Assembly: GCA_016871895.1 (NCBI GenBank)
Contig: VHBO01000002.1
Coordinates: forward strand, 1-64,000
Direction: 5' to 3'
From: Gemmatimonadota bacterium
Lineage (GTDB): Bacteria > Gemmatimonadota > Gemmatimonadetes > Gemmatimonadales > Gemmatimonadaceae
DNA: 64,000 nt
Part shown: positions 1-8,167 of the stretch, piece by piece
How positions within the stretch are numbered: position 1 is the stretch's first letter
How the letters are laid out: each line of letters begins with the position of its first letter
Translations under genes and position numbers: made by a program
The notes under the pieces: model-generated
The model's database searches: none
The model's input: the letters and a program-made list of their open reading frames with translations, nothing else
What the model was told of the DNA's origin: nothing

Positions 1-182
1 CTCACCGGGTCGGCGGCGCGCAGGTTCGCGACCGTCTGGTCGGAGAGGACCACGCCCCAGCCGAAGGTGTCGTCGGGGCGGTTTCGCTCCTCGACGATGA
101 CCTCGGCGTGCGGGTGCCGCCGCTTCAGCAGGAGCGCCGCATACAACCCGGCGGGACCGCCGCCGACCACCAGAACCTTCAC
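1..182 (-). CDS. FAD-dependent monooxygenase, N-terminal fragment (runs off the window)
   Basis: Only the first 60 codons lie in the window, read from a GTG at 182. They encode a dinucleotide-binding start, VVGGGPAGLYAALLLKRR, followed by the DDTFGWGVVLSDQT segment. This arrangement is typical of aromatic flavoprotein hydroxylases of the salicylyl-CoA 5-hydroxylase / 2-aminobenzoyl-CoA monooxygenase group. The GxGxxG motif at about residues 7-12 would bind FAD. The catalytic part is outside the window, so substrate and exact subfamily cannot be decided. The gene is absent from the ORF track because it is cut by the window edge. It is divergent from the HNH gene at 304. Confidence 0.75.
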   Translation of the reverse strand, partial: MKVLVVGGGPAGLYAALLLKRRHPHAEVIVEERNRPDDTFGWGVVLSDQTVANLRAADPV

Positions 183-292
183 GCCCGTCCTCCCGGGGGA
201 TGGGAACCTCGGGGAGGCTATCGTCCGGGGGGCCAAATATCCAGCAATCCCCGACCGAGGGTCCGGAACCGGCCCGCTGGCCGGGTTTGCAC

Positions 293-303
293 TACTATTA
301 AGG
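293..303 (+). promoter_or_regulatory. -10-like element directly before the HNH gene
   Basis: TACTAT occupies 293-298 and ends 5 nt before the ATG at 304. A transcript would begin at or next to the start codon. The AAGG between them is too close to the ATG for a normal Shine-Dalgarno. One of the recurrent leaderless-type arrangements in this window. Confidence 0.45.
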
Positions 304-810
304 ATGGCAGCCAAACGGCGTCGTGGGCGTGGGGGCGGTGGGGGCGGGAAGGGGAAGCGGCAGCCGACCCTGACCTCGCTGCCGACCGGTCGTGCGGCCT
401 ACACCGAGACCCGTCGCTGGCTCCTCGAACAGCACGGCCCGGTCTGTGCCTATTGCGAGCGGAGGGTCGCCGAGCGCACCATCACGCTCGATCACGTGAC
501 CCCGCGCCGCGGCCTCACCGCGTATGACCGGCGTGACAACCTCGTGCTCAGCTGCCGGCCCTGCAACGCCACCAAGGCGGACAAGCCGATCCTCGTCTTC
601 CTGCTCAGCAGCCGGACGCGCGTCGTGGCGCTGTACAAGTACGGGCGGCACCTGAGCCAGCAGTTGGTGGAGATGGTGGATGATCTCCTCCCCGAGGGGG
701 AGCGTCCGACGCTCCCGGTGCGCGCGCTCCCGGCGAAGGGTGGGAAGCGCCGTAAGTCGGCGCGTGAGCTCTTCGGCGCGGACGAGGGTCCGTCGCCGTA
801 CCTCGACTGA
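304..810 (+). CDS. HNH endonuclease
   Basis: This 168-residue protein has a basic, glycine-rich N-terminus (AAKRRRGRGGGGGG), then an HNH domain. Visible zinc and catalytic elements are CAYC at 48-51, the DH pair at 63-64, Asn79 and CRPC at 84-87 followed by NATK. These give the Cx2C-DH-N-Cx2C-N-K layout of the HNH/McrA-like nuclease family, a DNA cleavage fold. The ORF track opens at 67, but the ATG at 304 is preferred because a -10-like TACTAT lies just upstream and the added 79 residues look non-coding. No methylase or specificity subunit is adjacent, so a restriction role is not indicated. Such orphan HNH genes are common and their targets are usually unknown. Confidence 0.85.
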   Translation: MAAKRRRGRGGGGGGKGKRQPTLTSLPTGRAAYTETRRWLLEQHGPVCAYCERRVAERTITLDHVTPRRGLTAYDRRDNLVLSCRPCNATKADKPILVFLLSSRTRVVALYKYGRHLSQQLVEMVDDLLPEGERPTLPVRALPAKGGKRRKSARELFGADEGPSPYLD

Positions 811-829
811 CCCCAGCGCGCGGCGGATC

Positions 830-1966
830 GTGACGACCGATCTGGCAGGGCTCCCCACGCCCACGCTCCTGCTCGATCGCTCGCGCCTCGTCCGGAACAT
901 CACCCGTATCGCCGAGCGCGCACGGGGACTCGGGGTCCGGCTGCGCCCGCACGTGAAGACCCACAAATGCCTCGAGGTCGCGCGGCTACAGGAGGCCGCC
1001 GGTGCGGCGGGGCTGATGGTCTCCACGCTCGCTGAGGCACGGACCTTCGCCGCGCACGGATTCCGTGACCTCGTCTACGGCGTCCCGATCGAGTCCGGGA
1101 AGTTCGACGCCGTCCGGTCGCTCGTGGCGCAGGGAGTCCGGCTCGGGGTCCTCGTGGACGCGCTTGAGGTCTCCGCGCCTCTCGGGGCGATGGCGCGGGC
1201 CGCCGGTGTCGGGATTGATGTCTGGATCAAGGTGGATACCGGATATGGCCGCTGCGGCGTCGCGGCCGATGGGCCCGCGCTGCCGGCGCTCGCCGAGGCG
1301 GTCGGCGGTCATCCGGGGCTCCGGTTCGCCGGGCTCCTCACGCACGCGGGGCACGCGTATCACGCGCGCGGCGCGGCGGCGGTGCGGGCGATCGCGACGG
1401 AGGAACGCGACCAGATGCTGACCGCGCGCGCGGCGCTGCGCGCGGTCGGGATCGACACGCCGGTGCTCAGTCTCGGCTCCACGCCCACCCTCACGCACGT
1501 CGATCATTTCGACGGCATCGAGGAGGTGCGGGCGGGCAACTACGTGTTCTTCGATGTGGCGCAGGCGACCATCGGGTCGTGCACGCGCGAGGACACCGTG
1601 CTCTCCGTTCTGGCCGCCGTGGTGCACCGCGACCAGAGCGCCGGTCGGCTCGTCGTCGATGCCGGCGGCATCGCGCTGAGCAAGGATCGCGGCGCGGTCG
1701 ATCTGGAGCCCGCCACGGGGTACGGCGAGTTGCTCGACCTCGAGGGCCGAGACCTCGGGCTCCGCCTCGACAGCCTGTCGCAGGAGCACGGGGTGGTGAC
1801 CGCGGTGGACCCCGCGGCCCGGGCGATGGTCGCGTCCCTCCCCGTCGGCAGCCGGGTCCGCATCCGGGTGAATCATTCGTGCCTGACGGCGGCGCAACAC
1901 GGCGCGTATGTGGTGCACGACGGCGTGTGCGTCGTCGATCGGTGGGTGAATCACCGTGGCTGGTGA
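830..1966 (+). CDS. D-threonine aldolase / D-serine dehydratase family PLP enzyme
   Basis: A 378-residue fold-type III PLP enzyme. The N-terminal alanine-racemase-like barrel carries RPHVKTHK near residues 40-46, where Lys43 is the likely PLP Schiff-base lysine. The C-terminal domain has NHSC near 348-351, matching the HxC metal-binding pair of D-threonine aldolases and Zn-dependent D-serine dehydratases. It should cleave D-threonine-type 3-hydroxy-amino acids or deaminate D-serine in the cytoplasm; the sequence does not separate the two. The GTG at 830 is chosen because TTDLAGLPTPTLLLD begins the conserved family region there. The longer ORF start at 680 would overlap the HNH gene. Gap to that gene is 19 bp, so cotranscription is possible. 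Confidence 0.87.
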   Translation: MTTDLAGLPTPTLLLDRSRLVRNITRIAERARGLGVRLRPHVKTHKCLEVARLQEAAGAAGLMVSTLAEARTFAAHGFRDLVYGVPIESGKFDAVRSLVAQGVRLGVLVDALEVSAPLGAMARAAGVGIDVWIKVDTGYGRCGVAADGPALPALAEAVGGHPGLRFAGLLTHAGHAYHARGAAAVRAIATEERDQMLTARAALRAVGIDTPVLSLGSTPTLTHVDHFDGIEEVRAGNYVFFDVAQATIGSCTREDTVLSVLAAVVHRDQSAGRLVVDAGGIALSKDRGAVDLEPATGYGELLDLEGRDLGLRLDSLSQEHGVVTAVDPAARAMVASLPVGSRVRIRVNHSCLTAAQHGAYVVHDGVCVVDRWVNHRGW

Positions 1967-2007
1967 ACGGCTGCCAACCCTTTCGGTCGGCGCGCCGTAA
2001 CGACTCG

Positions 2008-4554
2008 ATGCCTGCACCCGTGCTCGACGCATTCCGTCACTTTCGCTCCCTGGCCTTCGCGCTGGGCCTCCCGCTGTTCGTCTCGAGCATCGCCGCGCAG
2101 TCGGTGGCGGGGTCGTCGGTGGGGGAATCGATCTCGGCCGCCCGGGCGGTCCGCACCACGACCGCGATCCAGCTCGACGGTCGTGACGCCGATGCCGTCT
2201 GGCGGACCGCCCCGATCACCGACGACTTCCATCAGTTTGCTCCAGCGGAGGCGGCGCCAGCGCGCTTCCGGACCGCCTTCCAGGTCGCCTACGACGACCG
2301 GATGCTCTACGTCTTCGTGCGGATGTACGATCCGCACCCCGACTCGCTCGTCGCGCTGCTGAGCCGGCGCGACGTGCGGACGCCGTCCGAGTGGATCAAG
2401 GTCGTGATCGACGGCTACCACGATCGGCGGAGTGGGATGCAGTTCATGGTGAATCCGGTCGGGGTGAAGCGGGATGCGGCGATCTACTCCGATGTGGTGG
2501 AGGACGGCGCGTGGGATGCCGTCTGGGACGCCGCGGTGCAGATCGACTCGCTCGGCTGGACGGCGGAGTATGCCATTCCGTTCAGTCAGCTGCGGTTCAA
2601 CCCCGCCGAGGAACTCACGTTCGGCTTCGGGCTGTGGCGTGACGACGCGCGGCACGGCGAGCGGGACAGTTGGCCGGTCTATCGCCCCTCCCGGCAGACC
2701 TTCGCATCCCAGCTCGGGGACATCGTCGGCATCCGGGGGATCGGCGCCGCGCGTCGGCTCGAGGTGATGCCCTACGGCGTCACCAAGAACGTCACGCAGC
2801 CGTTGGTGGGCGGGGGCTGGGCGCACCCGCAGCAACAGGCCGTCGGGCTCGACCTCAAGGCCGGGCTCGGGCCGGCCATCACGCTCGACGCGACGATCAA
2901 TCCCGATTTCGGTCAGGTCGAGGCGGATCCGGCGGTGCTGAATCTGAGCGCCTTCGAGGTCCGATTCGAGGAGCGACGGCCGTTCTTCCAGGAGGGGGGC
3001 AATCTCTTCCGGTGCGGCGGGCCGTGTGAAGGAATCTTCTATTCCCGGCGACTCGGCCGTGCCCCACAGCTTCGCGCGACCGCGACCGATCCACTCGCCA
3101 GCACGATCGATGTCGCCGCGAAGCTGACCGGCCGTCTCGAAGGTGGCGCGCAGTTCGGCCTCGTCGCCGTCTCGTCGGCACGTGAGGTCGGCGCGACGGG
3201 TCAGACCATCGAGCCAAGGACGCGCACGCTGGTCGGCCGGTTCGTACAGGATTTCCGCCAAGGGCGCTCGCAGATCGGGACGATGATCACCGGGCTCTCG
3301 CGCGACCTCGATGCCGCGACCGAGCCGTATCTCCGGCGTGACGCGTACACGATGCTCTTGCAGGGGTATCATCGCTTCGCGGAGCGGTGGGAGTTCCAAG
3401 CCTACACCGGGCGGTCGACCGCCCGCGGAAGCGAGGCGGCGATCGCGCGGACGCAGCTCTCGAGCGTCCACTACCACCAGCGGCCCGGCAGCGATCTCGC
3501 GTACGATCCCACGCGCACGAGCCTCGAGGGGGGCGTCGCTTCGCTGCAGCTCCGCCGCTACGCCGGCCGGGTGCGCTGGGAGACGGTCACGCGCTACGCG
3601 ATGCCGGGGACGGAGCTCAACGACCTCGGGTACGTGGTCCTCATCAACGATGCGATGGTGAAGAACACGATCTCGCTCGTCTCGGTGAAGCCGACGTCGT
3701 GGTATCGGCGCGGCAATGTCGTCGTGGGCGGCGAGCAGCACTGGACCACCGGCGGTCTGCCGAGCGGGATGAGCACGACGGTGCACGGCGCGGCGGAGCT
3801 GGCGAACTTCTGGTCGAGCTCGTTCACGTGGGTAGCCTCGAACCTCGGCGCCTCCCGCTGCATCACCTGTGCGCGCGGGGGACCGGCGCTCCGGGTGTCG
3901 CCGTATCATCGGGTCAGCGTCACCATCGACGGCGATATCCGGAAGGCGCTCAAGCCCAGTCTCGATTTCAGACTCGCGACCGGGGATGAAGGGCGGTCGT
4001 GGGCGGCTCAGGTCGCGGCCGGGATGATCGGCCGCCTCGGTGACCGGACGTCGGTGGAGTTCGATGCGAGCTACGAGCGCCGGGCCGACGATACGCAGTA
4101 TTACGCCAATTACGGGGCGCTCTTCAGCGACACCACGCATTACACCGTCGCCAACCTCGGCCAGACCATTCTGGCGGTGACGGCGCGCGCGAACGTGACT
4201 CTCACCCCGGCGCTGAGCCTCCAGCTGTACGCGCAGCCATTCATCGCGAGCGGCGACTTCCGGGACTGGCGAGAGATCGTCGACCCCGCGGCCCACGCCT
4301 ACGCGGACCGGTACGCGCCGTTCAGCCGGGCGGGGACGAGCCTGCGGGGGTTCAACGCGAAGCAGTTCAACTCGAATGTCGTGTTGCGCTGGGAGTATCG
4401 GCTCGGGTCGACGCTGTTCCTCGTCTGGCAGCAGGGGCGTGGGGATGGGCGGAACCCCGGCACCTTCGACGCGGCCCGCGACCTCCGCAGCCTCTTCGCC
4501 ACGCATCCGGACAACACGCTGCTGGTGAAGGTGTCGTACTGGATGACGCCCTAA
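2008..4554 (+). CDS. DUF5916 outer-membrane protein with CBM9-like N-terminal domain
   Basis: An 848-residue secreted protein. A signal peptide ends near AQS at about residue 31. A CBM9-like module follows at roughly 45-220 (IQLDGRDADAVWRTAPITDDF, then MQFMVNPVGVKRDA and WTAEYAIPFSQLRF). The remaining 600 residues resemble the DUF5916 region, probably an outer-membrane beta-barrel rich in alternating aromatic residues. The family is abundant in Bacteroidota, Gemmatimonadota and Acidobacteriota. Function is not established, though carbohydrate or polymer handling at the cell surface is often assumed. The ATG at 2008 is chosen over the ORF start at 1579 because it gives a proper signal peptide and avoids overlap with the upstream aldolase. 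The intergenic repeat at 4556-4655 follows its stop. Confidence 0.85.
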   Translation: MPAPVLDAFRHFRSLAFALGLPLFVSSIAAQSVAGSSVGESISAARAVRTTTAIQLDGRDADAVWRTAPITDDFHQFAPAEAAPARFRTAFQVAYDDRMLYVFVRMYDPHPDSLVALLSRRDVRTPSEWIKVVIDGYHDRRSGMQFMVNPVGVKRDAAIYSDVVEDGAWDAVWDAAVQIDSLGWTAEYAIPFSQLRFNPAEELTFGFGLWRDDARHGERDSWPVYRPSRQTFASQLGDIVGIRGIGAARRLEVMPYGVTKNVTQPLVGGGWAHPQQQAVGLDLKAGLGPAITLDATINPDFGQVEADPAVLNLSAFEVRFEERRPFFQEGGNLFRCGGPCEGIFYSRRLGRAPQLRATATDPLASTIDVAAKLTGRLEGGAQFGLVAVSSAREVGATGQTIEPRTRTLVGRFVQDFRQGRSQIGTMITGLSRDLDAATEPYLRRDAYTMLLQGYHRFAERWEFQAYTGRSTARGSEAAIARTQLSSVHYHQRPGSDLAYDPTRTSLEGGVASLQLRRYAGRVRWETVTRYAMPGTELNDLGYVVLINDAMVKNTISLVSVKPTSWYRRGNVVVGGEQHWTTGGLPSGMSTTVHGAAELANFWSSSFTWVASNLGASRCITCARGGPALRVSPYHRVSVTIDGDIRKALKPSLDFRLATGDEGRSWAAQVAAGMIGRLGDRTSVEFDASYERRADDTQYYANYGALFSDTTHYTVANLGQTILAVTARANVTLTPALSLQLYAQPFIASGDFRDWREIVDPAAHAYADRYAPFSRAGTSLRGFNAKQFNSNVVLRWEYRLGSTLFLVWQQGRGDGRNPGTFDAARDLRSLFATHPDNTLLVKVSYWMTP

Positions 4555-4555
4555 G

Positions 4556-4655
4556 GGCAGGTGTCGGGTGTCAGATGTCAGGTGTCAGGGAGCAGGTCCT
4601 GATGTCTGATCCCTGATCCTCTGCTCCGATCTCCTGCCCCTGTCCCCTCTGGTCC
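4556..4655. repeat. Intergenic TGTCAGG tandem array with inverted half
   Basis: The left half repeats a GTGTCAGG-like unit (GTGTCGG, GTGTCAGAT, GTCAGGT, GTCAGGG, AGCAGG). The right half carries its approximate complement (CCTGATGTCTGA, CCCTGATCC, CTGCTCC). TCAGATGTCAGG against CCTGATGTCTGA pairs at 10 of 12 positions, and GGAGCAG (4589-4595) pairs with CTGCTCC (4621-4627). The region could fold as a long imperfect hairpin. A related array lies at 28989-29129. It is far less GC-rich and G/C-skewed than flanking coding DNA. No ORF is supported here. Confidence 0.7.
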
Positions 4656-4663
4656 GTCGGCCA

Positions 4664-4676
4664 CATCTTCCCGCGT
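4664..4676 (+). promoter_or_regulatory. -10-like element directly before the MHS transporter
   Basis: CATCTT at 4664-4669 ends 7 nt before the ATG at 4677 and there is no Shine-Dalgarno. The spacing matches the other leaderless-type starts in the window. Confidence 0.35.
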
Positions 4677-6305
4677 ATGGCCCTCATCCCCGACACCACG
4701 CGTGACGCCCGCCGCGTGATCCTCGCGTCGTCCCTCGGTACCGTCTTCGAGTGGTACGACTTCTACCTGTACGGCTCGCTCGCGGGGATCATCAGCACCC
4801 AGTTCTTCTCCGACGTGAATCCCACCGCCGGGTTCATCTTCGCCCTCCTCGCCTTCGCCGCCGGCTTCGCGGTACGGCCCTTCGGCGCCCTCGTCTTCGG
4901 TCGCCTCGGCGACCTCGTCGGGCGGAAGCACACCTTCCTCGTCACCATCCTGATCATGGGCGCCTCGACCTTCGTGGTCGGGGTGCTCCCGTCGTATGCA
5001 CAGATCGGGATCGCGGCGCCGGTAATCCTCATCCTCCTGCGTCTCCTCCAGGGCCTCGCGCTCGGTGGCGAGTACGGCGGTGCGGCGACGTACGTCGCCG
5101 AGCACGCGCCGCCGGGCGAGCGCGGGAGCTACACGTCGTGGATCCAGACGACCGCGACGATGGGGCTCTTCCTCTCCCTCCTCGTGATCACGCTCTGCCG
5201 CGTGACGCTCGGCGAGGCGACCTTCGCGGCGTGGGGCTGGCGCATCCCGTTCCTCGTCTCGCTCGTGCTCCTCGGCATCTCGGTCTGGATCCGCCTCGCG
5301 CTCGAGGAGTCGCCCGTCTTCAAGGCGATGAAGGCCGAGGGGACCCATTCCAAGGCGCCGCTCCGCGAATCGTTCGGCGAGTGGCGGAACCTCCGGGTCG
5401 TCCTCCTCGCGCTCTTCGGCCTCACCGCCGGCCAGGCGGTCGTGTGGTACACGGGGCAGTTCTACACGCTCTTCTTCCTCACGCAGACGCTGAAGGTCGA
5501 CCTCCAGACCTCGAACGTGCTCGTCGCGGTCTCGCTCCTCCTCGCGACGCCGTTCTTCGTGGTCTTCGGTCGCCTCTCTGACCGCATCGGGCGCAAGCCG
5601 ATCATCCTCGCCGGCTGCCTGCTGGCGGCACTGACCTACTTCCCCCTCTTCCGCGCGCTCACGCACTTCGCGAATCCCGCGCTGGAGGCCGCGCAGGAGC
5701 GGGCGCCGGTCGTGGTGGCCGCCGATCCGGCCGAGTGTTCGGTGCAGTTCAATCCGGTGGGGACGAGCACCTTCACCTCGAGCTGCGACGTCGCGAAGGC
5801 GGCGCTCGTGAAGCGCGGTGTGCCGTACGCGAACGAGGCGGCCACCGGGGCCGCGACGATCCGCGTGGGCACGGTCGAGATCCCGTCGTACGACGGGACC
5901 GCGGCCGACGCGCGGCAGAAGGCGGGATTCGATGAGGAGCTCGCCGCCGCCCTCGATGCGGCGGCGTACCCGAAGGCCGCTGATCCCGCCGGCATCAACC
6001 GTCCGATGGTCGTCCTCGTGCTCTGGATCCTCGTGCTGTACGTGACGCTCGTCTACGGCCCGATCGCGGCGATGCTCGTCGAGATGTTCCCGACGCGGAT
6101 CCGGTACACGTCGATGTCGTTGCCGTATCACCTCGGGAACGGGTGGTTCGGCGGGTTCCTCCCGACCACCGCCTTCGCGATCGTCGCATCGACCGGCGAC
6201 ATCTACTCCGGGCTCTGGTATCCCGTGATCATCGCCTCGGCGACCTTCGTGATCGGGTGGTTCTTCGTTCGTGAGACGAAGGACGTCGACCTGCACGACG
6301 GCTGA
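4677..6305 (+). CDS. MFS transporter, metabolite:H+ symporter (MHS/ProP-like) family
   Basis: A 542-residue integral membrane transporter. The start of TM1 has FEWYDFYLYG, a hallmark of the MHS branch (proline/betaine and shikimate or dicarboxylate symporters). GRLGDLVGRKHTF follows between TM2 and TM3, and GGEYGGAATYVAEHAPPGERG around TM4. The protein is longer than the usual 430-450 residues because of an insert at about 331-440, after RALTHFANPA. It is hydrophilic, probably extracytoplasmic, has two cysteines 17 residues apart (AECS to SSCD), and precedes the last TM helices (VLVLWILVLYVTLVYGP). Substrate cannot be called; organic acids or osmolytes are usual. It converges on the amidohydrolase gene through the inverted repeat at 6301-6370. 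Confidence 0.85.
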   Translation: MALIPDTTRDARRVILASSLGTVFEWYDFYLYGSLAGIISTQFFSDVNPTAGFIFALLAFAAGFAVRPFGALVFGRLGDLVGRKHTFLVTILIMGASTFVVGVLPSYAQIGIAAPVILILLRLLQGLALGGEYGGAATYVAEHAPPGERGSYTSWIQTTATMGLFLSLLVITLCRVTLGEATFAAWGWRIPFLVSLVLLGISVWIRLALEESPVFKAMKAEGTHSKAPLRESFGEWRNLRVVLLALFGLTAGQAVVWYTGQFYTLFFLTQTLKVDLQTSNVLVAVSLLLATPFFVVFGRLSDRIGRKPIILAGCLLAALTYFPLFRALTHFANPALEAAQERAPVVVAADPAECSVQFNPVGTSTFTSSCDVAKAALVKRGVPYANEAATGAATIRVGTVEIPSYDGTAADARQKAGFDEELAAALDAAAYPKAADPAGINRPMVVLVLWILVLYVTLVYGPIAAMLVEMFPTRIRYTSMSLPYHLGNGWFGGFLPTTAFAIVASTGDIYSGLWYPVIIASATFVIGWFFVRETKDVDLHDG

Positions 6306-6370
6306 CCGCTCGACGCGGGCGGGGCAGCGCCCCACTCAGGGAATCGGTGGGCCTCCCCCGCCCGGTCAGC
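6301..6370. terminator. Inverted repeat spanning both convergent stop codons, likely bidirectional terminator
   Basis: GCTGACCG (6301-6308) pairs perfectly with CGGTCAGC (6363-6370), and CGGGCGGGG (6316-6324) pairs perfectly with CCCCGCCCG (6356-6364). A small internal GGGGC/GCCCC hairpin sits at about 6320-6332. The outer arms contain the TGA of the transporter and the TGA of the opposing amidohydrolase gene. No T-tract follows, so intrinsic termination by the classical mechanism is uncertain. Confidence 0.55.
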
Positions 6371-8087
6371 GCAGCGCTGGATCCCGGTAGGTGTCGCGCC
6401 CGCCCATCACGGTGAGCACGGGCCGTGCGCGCGTGAAGGTCGCGAGGGTGCCGTCGAGGATGTCGTCGGAGAGCACCACGAGGTCCGCGAGCATTCCTGG
6501 CGCGAGCGTCCCGATCTCGCGTTCGTGGAAAGCGGCATAGGCGGCGTCGCGGGTATAGTGCCGGAGGGCCGCCTCCACGTCGATCCGGTGCTGTGGTTCC
6601 CACCCACCCGCCGGGGTGCCGTCGGCGAGCTGCCGGAACACGGCCATCTGCATCCCGAGGATCGGACTCATCGGGAAGACGGGGTAGTCGCTGCCGAACG
6701 CCTGCACCGCGCCGGCGTCATCGAGCGCTTTGAATGGCATCGCACGGGCGGCGCGTTCGGGGCCGAGGAGCGGCACGTAGTTCTGCAGCGCGGTCGCGTC
6801 GGGCGTCGCGAAGACCGCCTGGGTCGACGCGATCACGCCGAGCGCCTTGAAGCGCGGCAGGTCGGCGGGATCGGGGACCTCGAGATGCTCGATCCGATGC
6901 CGCCGGTCCCGGGCGGGGGTGCGCTGCGCGACGGCCTCATAAGCGTCGAGCGCCTGACGGATCGCGGCGTCGCCGATGGCGTGGAGCTCCACCTGCAGGC
7001 CGGCGCTGTCGTAGCGCGCGATCGTCTCGACGAGGGTGTCGAGCGACCACCGCGGGAGTCCCGTCCCACCACCGATGGCATACGGGGTGAGCATCGCGGC
7101 GGAGCGCGCGTCGACGGTGCCGTCGAGCATCCCCTTCGCGATGCCGTATCGGACGAGCGGTCCCCGGTCCCGGTCCCGGTGTGCCGTCCACTCCGACAAC
7201 GCGGAGTCGCTCGGCAGAGGGATGAAGGGCACCGCGATGCGGAAGCGGGTCAGGAGCGTGCCCTCGGCGAGCGCTCGCGCGAACGCTTCCTCCTCGGCTT
7301 CGTTGAGGCCGTTCGCCACCTGGAGCGCGGTAAGCCCGTCGCGGGCCGCCGCGGCCATCGTCGCCTGGAGCGCCGCGTACACCTCATCCGCGCTCGGCGC
7401 CGGGATGCGTGCCTTCACGGGCCACGCCGCCGTCTCGCGGAGCAGTCCGGTCGGCGTCCCGTCGCGGGTACGGTCGATCGCTCCACCCACCGGCGCGACC
7501 GTCGTGCGGTCGATGCCCGCGAGTCGGAGCGCGACGCGGTTGGCGATCGACTGGTGGCCGTCCCGGTCGACGAGGAGCACCGGACGGTCGGGGAAAGCCG
7601 CATCGATCGCCGCGCTCGTCGCCGTGTTCTCGGGGAACATATCGGGGGTCCAGCCGCGCCCCGTGACCCACGCGTCGGGGGGCAACGTCGCCGCGAAGGC
7701 CTGCAGGCGCGCGACGAGCGAATCGACGGAGGGCGCGCCGGTGAGGTCGGCGTCGCGACGTGCCGGCAGATGCCAGTGGGCATCGTGGAAGCCCGGGACG
7801 ACGCGCCGACCGCCGAGGTTCTCGGTCCGTGTGGCCTCGCCGGCCAGCGTCTCGATCTCCGCATCGAACCCGACCGCGATGATGGTGTCGCCGCGGATCG
7901 CGAGCGCCGTCGCGGCGGGGCGTGTGGAGTCGCCGGTCCAGACGAGCCCGTTGAGGAGGATCCGGTCGGGCGGCGGCGCGCTCGGGCCACAGGCGGCGGC
8001 GAGCAGCAGCGTGGCGAGAGGGAGCAGGGCGAGGGGGCGGCTGGTGGTCGAGCGGCCGGTGTGGGGCAGGTGAGCGAGTGGGCGCAT
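6366..8087 (-). CDS. Amidohydrolase family lipoprotein (YtcJ/Amidohydro_3-like)
   Basis: A 573-residue periplasmic metal-dependent hydrolase. The N-terminus is a lipoprotein signal, LATLLLAAAC, with lipidation expected on the Cys of AACGPS. The mature part opens with ILLNGLVWTGDSTRPAATALAIRGD, a typical amidohydrolase beta-sandwich. The HxH metal motif is FHDAHWH, RIEHLEVPD holds another metal-region histidine, and FGSDYPV is the late aspartate motif. The branch acts on N-acyl or related compounds; substrate is not determinable. The start at 8087 is chosen over 8123 because it gives a clean lipobox and has TAGGTC (complement of 8095-8100) 7 nt upstream. It is divergent from the SMP-30-like gene. 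Confidence 0.87.
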   Translation of the reverse strand: MRPLAHLPHTGRSTTSRPLALLPLATLLLAAACGPSAPPPDRILLNGLVWTGDSTRPAATALAIRGDTIIAVGFDAEIETLAGEATRTENLGGRRVVPGFHDAHWHLPARRDADLTGAPSVDSLVARLQAFAATLPPDAWVTGRGWTPDMFPENTATSAAIDAAFPDRPVLLVDRDGHQSIANRVALRLAGIDRTTVAPVGGAIDRTRDGTPTGLLRETAAWPVKARIPAPSADEVYAALQATMAAAARDGLTALQVANGLNEAEEEAFARALAEGTLLTRFRIAVPFIPLPSDSALSEWTAHRDRDRGPLVRYGIAKGMLDGTVDARSAAMLTPYAIGGGTGLPRWSLDTLVETIARYDSAGLQVELHAIGDAAIRQALDAYEAVAQRTPARDRRHRIEHLEVPDPADLPRFKALGVIASTQAVFATPDATALQNYVPLLGPERAARAMPFKALDDAGAVQAFGSDYPVFPMSPILGMQMAVFRQLADGTPAGGWEPQHRIDVEAALRHYTRDAAYAAFHEREIGTLAPGMLADLVVLSDDILDGTLATFTRARPVLTVMGGRDTYRDPALR

Positions 8088-8167
8088 ACCCTCTGACCTA
8101 CGACGTGGCGCCGTGACCCGCAAGCATCACGCTCGCGGTGCACGCCCCCGCGCCCGACATTATCGGG

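Noticed and set aside
304-810. Restriction-modification or homing system around the HNH gene
   Set aside because: No methyltransferase, intron boundary or specificity gene is adjacent; neighbours are metabolic genes.
1579-2007. N-terminal extension of the DUF5916 ORF
   Set aside because: It overlaps the D-threonine aldolase gene, is arginine-rich, and the ATG at 2008 starts a proper signal peptide.
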